Shown: piece by piece, positions 17,032 through 25,070 of the stretch
How the letters are laid out: every line of letters starts with the position of its first letter
Position numbering within the stretch: position 1 is the stretch's first letter
Source: Massilia sp. BJB1822
Lineage (GTDB): Bacteria; Pseudomonadota; Gammaproteobacteria; Burkholderiales; Burkholderiaceae_D
Direction: 5' to 3'
Assembly: GCF_013369485.1 (NCBI RefSeq)
Contig: NZ_JABWEB010000017.1
Span: forward strand, 43,161 to 107,160
Length of the DNA stretch: 64,000 bases
Program-made: the position numbers and the translations under genes
The notes under the pieces: model-generated
The model's input: only the letters and a program-made list of their open reading frames with translations
Told to the model about the DNA's origin: nothing
The model's database searches: none

Positions 17032-18507
17032 TCAGAAGTTCAGACCGGGGGAGAGCTTGGCGGGCATTTCCAGCGCGCCGTTCTCGATGGATGCAACCGG
17101 ATAGGCGCAGTAATCGGCCGCGTAATAGGCGCTCGGACGGTGGTTGCCCGATTTGCCCACGCCGCCGAACGGCGCGCTGCTGGCCGCGCCGGTAGTCGGA
17201 CGGTTCCAGTTGACGATGCCGGCGCGGGCGCGCTGCTGGAACTGATTCCACAGCGCCTCGTCGTTCGAGATCAGGGCGGCGGCCAGGCCGAAGCCGGTGT
17301 TGTTGGCGGCGCGCACGGCGCTGTCGAAATCCTTCACGCGCACGATCTGCAGCAGAGGGCCGAACCATTCCTCGTCCGGAATGCCCTGGGCATCGGTCAC
17401 ATCGACGATGCCGGCCGATACGAAGCCGGTGCCGGCTTTCAGCTGGCGCATTTCCAGCAGCAGCTTGCCGCCCTTGGCCACCATATCGTTCTGCGCCTGC
17501 ACCAGGCGCTCGGCCACGGCGGCCGACACCACCGGTCCCATGAAGGGCGCCGGTTCGGCGTTCGATTCGCCGACCACGATCTTGCTGGCCACGTCCACCA
17601 GGCGCTGGATGAAGGCATCGGCTTCCGGCGTATCCTGCACAATCAGGCGGCGCGCGCAGGTGCAGCGCTGGCCGGCCGAGATGAAGGCGGAGGAAATCGC
17701 CATGAAGACGGCGGCGTCGGTATTTTTCGCATCCCACACCACCAGCGGGTTGTTGCCGCCCATTTCCAGAGCCAGCAGCTTGCCGGGCTGGCCGCCGAAC
17801 TGGCGGTGCAGGGCCGCGCCGGTCTGGCTGCTGCCGGTGAACAGCACGCCGTCCAGCAGCTCGTTCTGCCCCAGGGCGATGCCGGTATCGCGGCCGCCGT
17901 TAATCAGATTCACCACGCCGGCCGGCACGCCGGCCTTTTCCCACAGCTGCACGGTTTTCACGGCGGTGCGCGGCGCGTATTCGCTCGGCTTGAAGACCAC
18001 GGTGTTACCGGCGATCAGGGCCGGCACGATATGGCCGTTGGGCAGGTGGCCGGGGAAGTTGTAGGGACCGAACACGCCGAACACGCCGTGCGGACGGTGG
18101 CGCAGCACCGCTTCGCCATCGGCCACGGTGTTGCGGGTTTCGCCGGTGCGCGCGCCATGGGACTGGATCGAGATATCGACCTTGTTGGCCATGGTGGTGA
18201 CTTCGGTGCGCGCTTCCCACAGCGGCTTGCCCACTTCTTCCGAGATCAGCAGCGCCAGCTCCTCGGCGTTTTCCTTCAGCAGGTCGCGGAAACGGGTGAC
18301 GACGGCGATGCGCTCTTCCAGCGATTTCCAGGACCAGGCTTCGAAGGCGGCGTGCGCGGCGGCGCAAGCGGCGGCCACGTCCTGCGCGGTGGCTTCGCGG
18401 CTGGCCCAGGTCTGCTGGCCGTTGGCCGGATTGACGGTGACCAGCTCAGCGCCGCTGCCGGCCTTCCATTGGCCGTTGATGAAGTTGCTCAGTGCTTGTT
18501 CAGACAT
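17032..18507 (-). CDS. astD: Succinylglutamate-semialdehyde dehydrogenase
   Basis: 491 aa aldehyde dehydrogenase that oxidises N-succinylglutamate 5-semialdehyde with NAD, the fourth AST step. ALDH landmarks are GVFGPYNFPGHLPNGHI, VVFKPSEYAP, the glycine motif FTGSSQTG, the general base Glu248 in LALEMGGNNP and the nucleophile Cys282 in SAGQRCTC. The ATG overlaps the end of aruG by eight bases, indicating translational coupling. The protein has the E. coli AstD length. Confidence 0.96.
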   Translation of the reverse strand: MSEQALSNFINGQWKAGSGAELVTVNPANGQQTWASREATAQDVAAACAAAHAAFEAWSWKSLEERIAVVTRFRDLLKENAEELALLISEEVGKPLWEARTEVTTMANKVDISIQSHGARTGETRNTVADGEAVLRHRPHGVFGVFGPYNFPGHLPNGHIVPALIAGNTVVFKPSEYAPRTAVKTVQLWEKAGVPAGVVNLINGGRDTGIALGQNELLDGVLFTGSSQTGAALHRQFGGQPGKLLALEMGGNNPLVVWDAKNTDAAVFMAISSAFISAGQRCTCARRLIVQDTPEADAFIQRLVDVASKIVVGESNAEPAPFMGPVVSAAVAERLVQAQNDMVAKGGKLLLEMRQLKAGTGFVSAGIVDVTDAQGIPDEEWFGPLLQIVRVKDFDSAVRAANNTGFGLAAALISNDEALWNQFQQRARAGIVNWNRPTTGAASSAPFGGVGKSGNHRPSAYYAADYCAYPVASIENGALEMPAKLSPGLNF

Positions 18508-19549
18508 TGGTGTTCTTCCTCACGTTGAGAGACAGGGTGCGCACGGTGTCGCCCGCCTTCACGCCCAGCAGCTTCTGGTCGGCGGCGGACAGGTCGATCT
18601 TGCCGTTCACCGGGCTGGCGTCGGACAGGATCATGCGGAAATCCTTCAGCACCGTATTCGAAACCAGCATCGGTTCCGGATTCGGCGCGCAGGCATGGTT
18701 TGCATCGCTATCGATTTCCACGCCGACCAGTTCGCTGTCGCGCATGGCGCGCAACTCCGAGGTGCGCGCCTGCAGCACGGGGCCGGCGTCGAAGATATCG
18801 ATATAGCCTTCAAAATACATGCCCTCCTGCTCCAGCAGACGGCGCGCTGGCTTGGTCGCTTCGTGCACCTGGCCCACCACGTCCTGCGCATCCTGCGGCA
18901 GATAGGCCACGTACATGGGCTGGCGCGGCATCAGCTCGGCGATGAAGGACTTCTTGCCCAGGGCCGTCAGATCGTCCACATGATGGAAGTCCATCTTGAA
19001 GAAGTGGCGGCCCAGGCCTTCATAGAACGGCGAGCTGCCGTCCGGCGCCTGGTAGCCGCGCATCTCGGCGATCAGCCGCTTCGTGAACAGATGCGGGAAC
19101 TGGGCGATGAACAGGAAGCGGCACTTGGACAGCAGGCGGCCGGTATTGCCGCTGCGGTAGTCGGGATGCAGGAACAGCGAGCACAGTTCCGAGCTGCCGG
19201 TCAGATCGTTCGACAGGTACAGCGTTTCCATGCGCGTGAACACATCGAGCTCGCGGCTGGAGTGCACCAGGGTGCCGATGCGGTAATTGTAGAAAGGCTC
19301 GGTCAGGCCGACCGCGCCCTTGATGGCGCACACCCCGGCCAGGCGGCCGCTGGTGGTGTCTTCCATCACGAACATATAGTCGCGCTCTTCGGGCGGAATG
19401 GTTTCGGCGAAGGAGGCGCAGGCGATCGTCAGGCGGTCGCCCAGCATTTTCATGTCCGGCTTGAGCGTGGTCATGCCGGTGCCGACCTGGCTGGCCAGAC
19501 CGTACAGGGCATCCAGGTCGGATGCGTTGATGGCGCGTACAACTAGCAT
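18500..19549 (-). CDS. aruG: Arginine N-succinyltransferase, subunit beta (AruG-like)
   Basis: 349 aa AstA-family acyltransferase with the start MLVVRAINASDLDALYGLAS and the motifs YMFVMEDTTSGRLAGVCAIK, SELCSLFLHPDYRSGNTGRL and LLEQEGMYFEGYIDIFDAGP. It transfers succinyl from succinyl-CoA to arginine, the first AST step. It is clearly paralogous to the gene immediately upstream, as in Pseudomonas where AruF and AruG form a heteromer. The beta/alpha naming is by order and resemblance. It starts 12 bases after aruF and its end overlaps astD. Confidence 0.93.
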   Translation of the reverse strand: MLVVRAINASDLDALYGLASQVGTGMTTLKPDMKMLGDRLTIACASFAETIPPEERDYMFVMEDTTSGRLAGVCAIKGAVGLTEPFYNYRIGTLVHSSRELDVFTRMETLYLSNDLTGSSELCSLFLHPDYRSGNTGRLLSKCRFLFIAQFPHLFTKRLIAEMRGYQAPDGSSPFYEGLGRHFFKMDFHHVDDLTALGKKSFIAELMPRQPMYVAYLPQDAQDVVGQVHEATKPARRLLEQEGMYFEGYIDIFDAGPVLQARTSELRAMRDSELVGVEIDSDANHACAPNPEPMLVSNTVLKDFRMILSDASPVNGKIDLSAADQKLLGVKAGDTVRTLSLNVRKNTNV

Positions 19550-19561
19550 AGCTCTCTCACT

Positions 19562-20593
19562 TTAAATGCGGACGCAGATCACATCGTCGCCCTCGGCGAC
19601 GCCCAGCAGCTCCTGCACATGCTGCGGCAGGCCGACCGTCTCGCTGTTCTCCAGCGCCGGGCTGGCGATGGTGACGGCGCGGAAGGCGGTGCCGGGACGG
19701 GAAGCGATCGCATACGTGGCGACGGCATCGAGGGTTTCGCCCGGCGCCACGTCCTGCACGCGGCGCGTCAGCGAGGCGTTGAAGGTGCGTAGCGTATGCT
19801 TGTGGGCTTGCAGGATCGGACCGCCATCGAAGATGTCGATGTACTCGTCGGCCTCGAAGCCTTCGGCCGTCAGCAGATTGAAGGCCAGCTCGCCCGAGGG
19901 ATGGATCTGGCCCATGGCGGCTTGGGCGTCGCCCGGCAGCAGCGGCACGTAGACCGGGTAGTGCGGCATCAGCTCGACGATCAGGGTGCGGTTGCGCGCG
20001 CCGCCGATCACGCGTTCGGCGTCGAGGAAATCCATCTTGAAGAATTTGCGGCCCAGCGCGTCCCAGAATGGCGAACCGCCATCCGGATCGGTAACGCCGG
20101 CCAGCGGCACGAAGAAACGGTCGCCGAAGCGGTGCGGCGCCAGCACCGCGAACAGCAGACGGGCGCGCGACAGCAGGGCCGCTTCCGGCCGGCTTTTCAG
20201 GCGCTCGTCGACATAGAAACTGGAAAGCTGGGAATAGGCGGTCAGCTCCGAGCACAAGGTCAGCGCATGCACGCTGTGGCTGATGTTCAGGTCGCGCGAG
20301 ACCTGCTGGATCACATCGTTGCGGAAGGAGAAATAGGTGCCGTTGGAACCGGCGGAGGCGAAGATGGCGGCGGTGCCGACGATCTGTTTTTCCGCGACCG
20401 ACTCCAGCACAAACAGGTACGACTCTTCGCTGGGAATATCGACATGCGCCGCGAACGAGGCAATCGAGCGCTCCACTGCCTGGACGATCTTGTCGCGCGT
20501 TTTCGGCAGGGTATGGACACCCGGCATGGTGACGGCGGCCAGCGCTTCGAGCGCGGCGATATCCGCAAGTTCTACCGGACGGACAACATACAT
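19562..20593 (-). CDS. aruF: Arginine/ornithine N-succinyltransferase, subunit alpha (AruF-like)
   Basis: 343 aa, same AstA fold as the following gene: MYVVRPVELADIAALEALAA, SYLFVLESVAEKQIVGTAAI, ELTAYSQLSSFYVDERLKS and LLTAEGFEADEYIDIFDGGP. Together with AruG it should form the heteromeric arginine succinyltransferase. It is weakly conserved at some positions shared by single-subunit AstA, as is usual for the alpha partner. A strong hairpin lies in the 78-base gap between astC and this gene. Confidence 0.93.
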   Translation of the reverse strand: MYVVRPVELADIAALEALAAVTMPGVHTLPKTRDKIVQAVERSIASFAAHVDIPSEESYLFVLESVAEKQIVGTAAIFASAGSNGTYFSFRNDVIQQVSRDLNISHSVHALTLCSELTAYSQLSSFYVDERLKSRPEAALLSRARLLFAVLAPHRFGDRFFVPLAGVTDPDGGSPFWDALGRKFFKMDFLDAERVIGGARNRTLIVELMPHYPVYVPLLPGDAQAAMGQIHPSGELAFNLLTAEGFEADEYIDIFDGGPILQAHKHTLRTFNASLTRRVQDVAPGETLDAVATYAIASRPGTAFRAVTIASPALENSETVGLPQHVQELLGVAEGDDVICVRI

Positions 20594-20619
20594 TTGAACT
20601 CCTTGCTGAATAAAGATAC

Positions 20620-20644
20620 GCCCGGCGCCACTACAGCGCCGGGC
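20620..20644 (-). other. Strong hairpin in the astC-aruF gap
   Basis: GCCCGGCGC and GCGCCGGGC form a 9-bp GC-rich stem with a 7-base loop. On the minus strand GTATCTTTATT follows, which is a poor U-tract. It may partly terminate transcription or protect the astC end of the mRNA. Confidence 0.6.
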
Positions 20645-20671
20645 TTTAGCAAGCCGCCGGGGCGGCCGCTA

Positions 20672-21916
20672 TTACGCTGGCTTGGTCAGCTCGTTCAGGG
20701 CCAGGCGCAGCAGGCGGTCGGCTTCCTCGATCTGGGCGTCGGAGACGATCAGGGCCGGCGCCAGGCGCAGCACGTCGGTGCCGGCGATCAGCACCATCAG
20801 GCCTTGCGCTTCAGCGGCGCGCTGGATGTCTTTCGAGCGGCCCTTGAAGGCTTCGGCTACCACCACGCCCAGCAGCAGGCCGCTGCCGCGCACGGCGGAG
20901 AACACGTTTGGATAGTCCTTGACCAGCGTTTCCAGCTTGGCGATCAGATTCACGCTGGCTTCCTTCACGCGCGCCAGGAAGGCCGGCTGGTTGATCGTTT
21001 CCAGCACTTTCAGCGCCACGGAAGCGGCCATCGGGTTGCCGCCATAGGTGGTGCCGTGGGTGCCCACGCTCAGGGTCTGGGCCAGCTCATTGGTGGTCAG
21101 CATGGCGCCGATCGGGTAGCCATTGCCCAGCGCTTTGGCGGCGGTCAGGATGTCCGGCGTCACGCCATAGCCCTGGTAGGCGAACAGCGCGCCGGTACGG
21201 CCCATGCCGGACTGCACTTCGTCGAAGATCAGCACAGCACCAGTTTTGTTGCACAGCTCGCGCAGTTCGCGCAGGTATTCAGGATTACCCGGCATCACGC
21301 CGCCCTCGCCCTGCACCGGTTCCACGATCACGGCGCACACATCGTCGCCGATGGCGGCGCGCGCCGCTTCGATATCGTTGTAAGGAATGTGGTCGATCGA
21401 CGGCGGCAGCGGCTCGAAGCCTTCGGTGTACTTGGCCTGGCCGCCCACCGACACGGTGAACAGGGTGCGGCCGTGGAAGGAGTTCAGGCAGGACACGACG
21501 CGCGATTTGTGCGCGCCGAATTTGGTGTGGGCGTGCTTACGCGCCAGTTTCAGGGCCGCCTCGTTGGCTTCGGCGCCGGAATTGCAGAAGAAGGCGCGGT
21601 CGGCGAAGGTCGCTTCGGTCAGGGCCAGGGCCAGGCGCAGCACCGGCTCATTGGTGTAGCCATTGCCCAGGTGCCACAGGGTATTCGCCTGCTGGGTCAG
21701 GGTTTCGACCAGGGCCGGGTTGCAGTGGCCGAGGGAGGCGACGGCGATGCCCGACGTGAAGTCCAGATAATGCTTGCCGTTCTGGTCCCACAGGTCCAGG
21801 CCCGAAGCGCGCACCGGCACCATCGCGGCAGGCGCGTAGGTCGGCACGAGCACGTCGTCAAAAGTCTGTCGGGTAACAGGGCGAGTGGTTACAGTCGAAT
21901 CAAGCTTTGCATTCAT
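20672..21916 (-). CDS. astC: Succinylornithine / acetylornithine aminotransferase
   Basis: 414 aa class-III PLP aminotransferase. It moves the delta-amino group of N-succinylornithine to 2-oxoglutarate (third AST step) and commonly also works on acetylornithine. Motifs are GIAVASLGHCNP, FFCNSGAEANEAALKLARKH, the PLP-Asp region LIFDEVQSGMGRTG and the Schiff-base Lys in TAAKALGNGYPIG. I chose the ATG at 21916 (MNAKLDS), where GGGGA provides an SD; an ATG four codons upstream lacks one. It is the first AST gene of the operon, 265 bases after the regulator gene, with two REP-like palindromes in that gap. Confidence 0.94.
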   Translation of the reverse strand: MNAKLDSTVTTRPVTRQTFDDVLVPTYAPAAMVPVRASGLDLWDQNGKHYLDFTSGIAVASLGHCNPALVETLTQQANTLWHLGNGYTNEPVLRLALALTEATFADRAFFCNSGAEANEAALKLARKHAHTKFGAHKSRVVSCLNSFHGRTLFTVSVGGQAKYTEGFEPLPPSIDHIPYNDIEAARAAIGDDVCAVIVEPVQGEGGVMPGNPEYLRELRELCNKTGAVLIFDEVQSGMGRTGALFAYQGYGVTPDILTAAKALGNGYPIGAMLTTNELAQTLSVGTHGTTYGGNPMAASVALKVLETINQPAFLARVKEASVNLIAKLETLVKDYPNVFSAVRGSGLLLGVVVAEAFKGRSKDIQRAAEAQGLMVLIAGTDVLRLAPALIVSDAQIEEADRLLRLALNELTKPA

Positions 21917-22056
21917 GGCAATCCCCATCTAGGTAAGAGGTACGGAGGGCAGCAGGCCGCGCCCTGGTACTGGCATTGTAAAAGCGGGGATGCTAAAACT
22001 CTTTTGAATCTGCGACAAGGTTTTTCACAAATAGTAAAGATGCCACAGCTGACCTC

Positions 22057-22090
22057 GTGTCCACCATGGGGTCAGACCCCAATCGGACAC
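22057..22090. repeat. REP-like palindrome, copy A of an inverted doublet
   Basis: Central palindrome TGGGGTC-A-GACCCCA flanked by GTGTCCACC on one side and ATCGGACAC on the other, so the outer arms do not match each other. It is nearly the reverse complement of the copy starting 40 bases downstream. Confidence 0.85.
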
Positions 22091-22130
22091 GGCCTCGGCA
22101 GTAGTCAGTGGCAGGGCTATGGTTGAGCTT

Positions 22131-22165
22131 GTGTCCGATTTGGGGTCTGACCCCAAGGTGGACAC
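22131..22165. repeat. REP-like palindrome, copy B of an inverted doublet
   Basis: GTGTCCGATTTGGGGTC then TGACCCCAAGGTGGACAC. It aligns with the reverse complement of copy A with one inserted T and one substitution, so A and B make a head-to-head pair separated by 40 bases. The pair begins 16 bases after the stop of the AraC-type regulator. Confidence 0.85.
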
Positions 22166-22181
22166 GGGCTGGGCCGTAGGA

Positions 22182-23138
22182 TCAGGAGGCGGCGAGCTTG
22201 CGCTGGCGCTCTTCGCGCGGGGTGTTGCCGAATAGGGCGCCGAAGGCGGTGGAGAAGTGCGAGCCGGAGGAGAAACCACACATCAGGCCGACTTGGACGA
22301 TGGAATGGTTTGTTTCTCGCAGTAATTGGCGGGCGCGGCGCAGGCGCAATTCCAGGTAGTAGCGCGAAGGCAGGCTGCCCAGGTATTGCTTGAACAGGCG
22401 TTCGAGCTGGCGCCGCGAGAGGCCGACCAGGTTGGCCACGTCGTCGGTGGAGAGCGGCTCTTCGATATTGGTTTCCATCAGCGTGACCGCTTCCGACAGC
22501 TTGGGCTGCAGGGCGCCGAAGCGGGCCTGCAGGGCCACGCGCTGGCGCTCCTCGGGGCCGCGCACGCGCTCCACGCACAGCGCTTCCTTGATCTCGGCCT
22601 GCAGGGCGGCGCCGAACAGGGCTTCGATCAGGGTCAGGGAGAAGTCGAGGCTGGCGGCGCCGCCGCAGCAGCTCAGGTGGCGGCCGTCGATCACATACAG
22701 CTGGGGGATCAGGACGGCGCGGCTGGGCACGTCTTCGGTGTCGGCGTACAGCGACCAAGGCAGCGCGATGCGCACGCCGCCGACGGCGCCCGCTTCGGCC
22801 AGCCACAGCACGCCGGCGCCGACAGCGCCCCAATAGGCGGCTTGGCGGCAGCGCTCGATGGCGGCGCGGCATAGTTCGGACTCGGGATCACGCGCGCCTT
22901 CCTCGCCCACCAGCAAGGCCAACTGCCAGCCGGGATGCTGTTCCGGCAGCGGCTGAGCGGCCTCGGCCAACGTGCAGACCTCGAGCTGCAAGCCGTCCGG
23001 CAGCAGGCGCTGCGCCAGACGCAAGGGCTGCACCAGGGCCGACCAGCTCAGCGCTTCAGCCTCGCCCGCATTCACCAGCAGCACGCGCACCGGGCCGGCC
23101 TGCGTCAGCTGGGAGAGATTAGCGAATGAATTTGGCAC
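22182..23138 (-). CDS. GlxA-type AraC-family regulator, likely ArgR-like activator of the AST operon
   Basis: 318 aa from a GTG at 23138. Residues about 15-200 form a DJ-1/PfpI-like amidotransferase fold (VRVLLVNAGEAEALSWSALV; AVGAGVLWLAEAGAVGGVRI). The C-terminal 100 residues form an AraC double HTH (STDDVANLVGLSRRQLERLF; HSIVQVGLMCGFSSGSHFST). In Pseudomonas the arginine regulator ArgR has this architecture and activates aru genes and gdhB. Its place directly before astC in the same direction supports the same role here; that is inference. It follows a DMT permease gene by 44 bases. Confidence 0.85.
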   Translation of the reverse strand: MPNSFANLSQLTQAGPVRVLLVNAGEAEALSWSALVQPLRLAQRLLPDGLQLEVCTLAEAAQPLPEQHPGWQLALLVGEEGARDPESELCRAAIERCRQAAYWGAVGAGVLWLAEAGAVGGVRIALPWSLYADTEDVPSRAVLIPQLYVIDGRHLSCCGGAASLDFSLTLIEALFGAALQAEIKEALCVERVRGPEERQRVALQARFGALQPKLSEAVTLMETNIEEPLSTDDVANLVGLSRRQLERLFKQYLGSLPSRYYLELRLRRARQLLRETNHSIVQVGLMCGFSSGSHFSTAFGALFGNTPREERQRKLAAS

Positions 23139-23182
23139 AGCGGCTTAACATCGGGTCGGTCGGGTCTTCCAGGCAAGAGGCT

Positions 23183-24100
23183 TTATTCCGGCGCCAGCGA
23201 GGCGGTGGGACGCGGCGTGGTATTCCATTGACTGACTATCATACCGGAGATCAACAGTACCGCGCCGAGCAGGCCGGTCCAGCCCAGGGTCTCGCCCAGC
23301 CAGAAATAGGCGAAGATGGCGGCGCAACCCGGCTCGAAGGCATAGATCACGGCCGCCTCGTTGGCTGTGGCGTGACTCTGGCCCCAGGTTTGCAGCGAGA
23401 TGATGGCAGCCGTGGCCACCACGCCCAGGTAGATCAGGTTCACGCTATACAGCTTGAGTCCCTGCCAGACATAGGCCCAGTAGTTGAGCTGGTCCTGGTG
23501 CACGTCGATCTGGCCGCGCGGCACTTCGCGCAGCAGGATCCACAGGCCGGCGCAGATGGCCACGGTCCAGATCTGGGCCGCGGTCAGGGTCATCAGGCGC
23601 TCGGCTTTGCGCGAGAAGGCTTCCATCATCAGGATGTAGACGCCGAAGCACAGCGCCGCCAGCAGGGCCAGGGTGTCGCCCCGGCTCCAGGCCAGATTGC
23701 CGTCCCAGCACAGGGCAAACAGGCCGGCCATGGCCAGCGCCAGGGCCAATACGATGCGGCCCTCGGCCTTGCGTCCCAGCAGGCGGCCCAGCAGCGGCGG
23801 CACCAGCACGTTCAAGCCGCAGATGAAGGCGTTGCGGTTGGAGGTGGTCAGGGCCAGCCCTTCCACCTGGAACAGGTAGCAGAAGAACAGCACCAGCCCC
23901 GCCAGGAAACCGTAATGCAAGTCTTTCCAGCGGGCGCGCAGCAGGAAGGGCGAGAGCAGCACGCCGGCCAGCGCAAAGCGGCTGACCACGATCCAGTTGG
24001 CCGACAGATAGCCGGTCATATCCTTCATGGCCGGGAAGGTCGTGCCCCAGACCACCGTGACCAGCAAGAGGGCCAGAATGCCGCGCGCGTGTTGAGACAT
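23183..24100 (-). CDS. EamA/DMT-family transporter
   Basis: 305 aa with ten hydrophobic helices in two EamA repeats: the first starts ILALLLVTVVWGTTFPAMKD and the second contains GDTLALLAALCFGVYILMME. The last-helix segment with FAYFWLGETLGWTGLLGAVL is typical of the family. Such proteins export amino acids or related metabolites across the inner membrane. Position upstream of the AraC regulator and AST genes, same strand, makes a link with amino acid homeostasis possible, but the substrate is not shown by sequence. The ATG at 24100 faces the marR promoter region. Confidence 0.88.
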   Translation of the reverse strand: MSQHARGILALLLVTVVWGTTFPAMKDMTGYLSANWIVVSRFALAGVLLSPFLLRARWKDLHYGFLAGLVLFFCYLFQVEGLALTTSNRNAFICGLNVLVPPLLGRLLGRKAEGRIVLALALAMAGLFALCWDGNLAWSRGDTLALLAALCFGVYILMMEAFSRKAERLMTLTAAQIWTVAICAGLWILLREVPRGQIDVHQDQLNYWAYVWQGLKLYSVNLIYLGVVATAAIISLQTWGQSHATANEAAVIYAFEPGCAAIFAYFWLGETLGWTGLLGAVLLISGMIVSQWNTTPRPTASLAPE

Positions 24101-24186
24101 AGGCTATGAAATAGGCGGGATGGAAAATGTTGTTTAGCCGCTCATCTTACCCGAATGAAGGGGGAAGGGAAAATGCGGACGGGCGC

Positions 24187-24192
24187 TATAAT
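24187..24192 (+). promoter_or_regulatory. TATAAT box eight bases before the marR ATG (leaderless candidate)
   Basis: A perfect TATAAT ends eight bases before the ATG at 24201, where the transcription start would be expected. There is no SD before the ATG. No good -35 is seen. Confidence 0.5.
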
Positions 24193-24200
24193 CTCGCCCC

Positions 24201-24644
24201 ATGGGGAATCGATATTTGAAAAGCATCCGCTTGCTGGCCGAGTGCATGCAAGCTTTCGAGCGGCTGTCCGGCGAGCATGTGCGCCAGTGCGGCCTGACCC
24301 ATGCGCAATTCGACATCATCGCCACCCTGGGCAACACGCCCGGCATGTCCTATAAAGAGCTGGGGGAGAAAACCCTGATCACCAAGGGCACGCTGACCGG
24401 CGTCATCGAACGCCTGGAAGCCAAGGGCCTGGTCGAGCGCGAGCGCAGCGAGGACGATAAGCGTTCCTTCTTCATCCGTCTGACGGCCGGGGGAGAACGC
24501 CTGTTCCACGAAGTGTTCCCGCGCGTGGTGTCGCAAGGCGGCGCAGTGTTCGCGGCTTACCGCGAGGAAGATTTCGAAACCCTGGAAAAAACCCTGTCCG
24601 GACTCAAGCAGACCATCACGGCCGCCGGCCGTAAAGCTGACTGA
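24201..24644 (+). CDS. MarR-family transcriptional regulator
   Basis: 147 aa winged-helix regulator. It has an N-terminal dimer helix, an HTH with GMSYKELGEKTLITKGTLTG as recognition region, and the wing with the MarR signature ERSEDDKRSFFIRLTAGGE. It probably represses a nearby or distant gene in response to a small ligand. It is divergent from the DMT transporter gene (100 bases between starts), which is a natural target. The ATG has no SD and lies just after a TATAAT box. The small unknown gene 34 bases downstream may be co-transcribed. Confidence 0.9.
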   Translation: MGNRYLKSIRLLAECMQAFERLSGEHVRQCGLTHAQFDIIATLGNTPGMSYKELGEKTLITKGTLTGVIERLEAKGLVERERSEDDKRSFFIRLTAGGERLFHEVFPRVVSQGGAVFAAYREEDFETLEKTLSGLKQTITAAGRKAD

Positions 24645-24678
24645 ACGGACACCGACTGAACCCGAGAACAAGACTACG

Positions 24679-24963
24679 ATGTTAAAAACCACCCTGCTCG
24701 CCGGCATCGCTCCGGCCAAATTCGACAAGCATATCGTCAGCAATCTGTTGCTGGAAAACGGCACGGAAGACGCCGTCCGCCAGGAAAAGCTGCTGATCGG
24801 CGTGCGCAATGAAGACGGCGCCATCTACCGTCTGATCGGCGCAACAAAACACAATAGTTTCATGAATGCCGTGGAAGAGCTGTTCGACCTCGGCCTGAGC
24901 GATGAGCTGGAAGACGTGGAAGGCACCCAGGAAGGCTGCGACGCGATCTTTAGCGAAGCCTAA
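24679..24963 (+). CDS. 94-aa protein of unknown function
   Basis: 94 aa, acidic, mixed alpha/beta by appearance, no signal peptide or membrane helix. It begins MLKTTLLAGIAPAKFDKHIV and ends EGCDAIFSEA, with a GVRNEDGAIYRLIGATKHNS strand-turn-strand section in the middle. Composition and codon use match the neighbourhood, so it is a real gene, but I recognise no family. The SD is weak (GAGAA). It follows marR by 34 bases in the same direction. Confidence 0.7.
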   Translation: MLKTTLLAGIAPAKFDKHIVSNLLLENGTEDAVRQEKLLIGVRNEDGAIYRLIGATKHNSFMNAVEELFDLGLSDELEDVEGTQEGCDAIFSEA

Positions 24964-25032
24964 GCCATATAGGCGCAAACAATCGGCGTCCACGATTCCC
25001 ATCAAAAAAATCATTGGGGGTTTGCTTCTAAA

Positions 25033-25064
25033 TTGATTCCACAAGGCAATATTGTGGTTATAAT
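25033..25064 (+). promoter_or_regulatory. HDOD-gene promoter with embedded inverted repeat; leaderless arrangement
   Basis: A perfect TATAAT at 25059-25064 ends six bases before the ATG at 25071, so transcription should begin at or next to the start codon. An inverted repeat CCACAA-N7-TTGTGG (25039-25057) fills the -35/-10 spacer and abuts the -10, a typical place for a repressor operator. The -35 is weak (TTCCAC at 25037, 16-base spacing). No SD is present. Confidence 0.6.
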
Positions 25065-25070
25065 TTTTGA

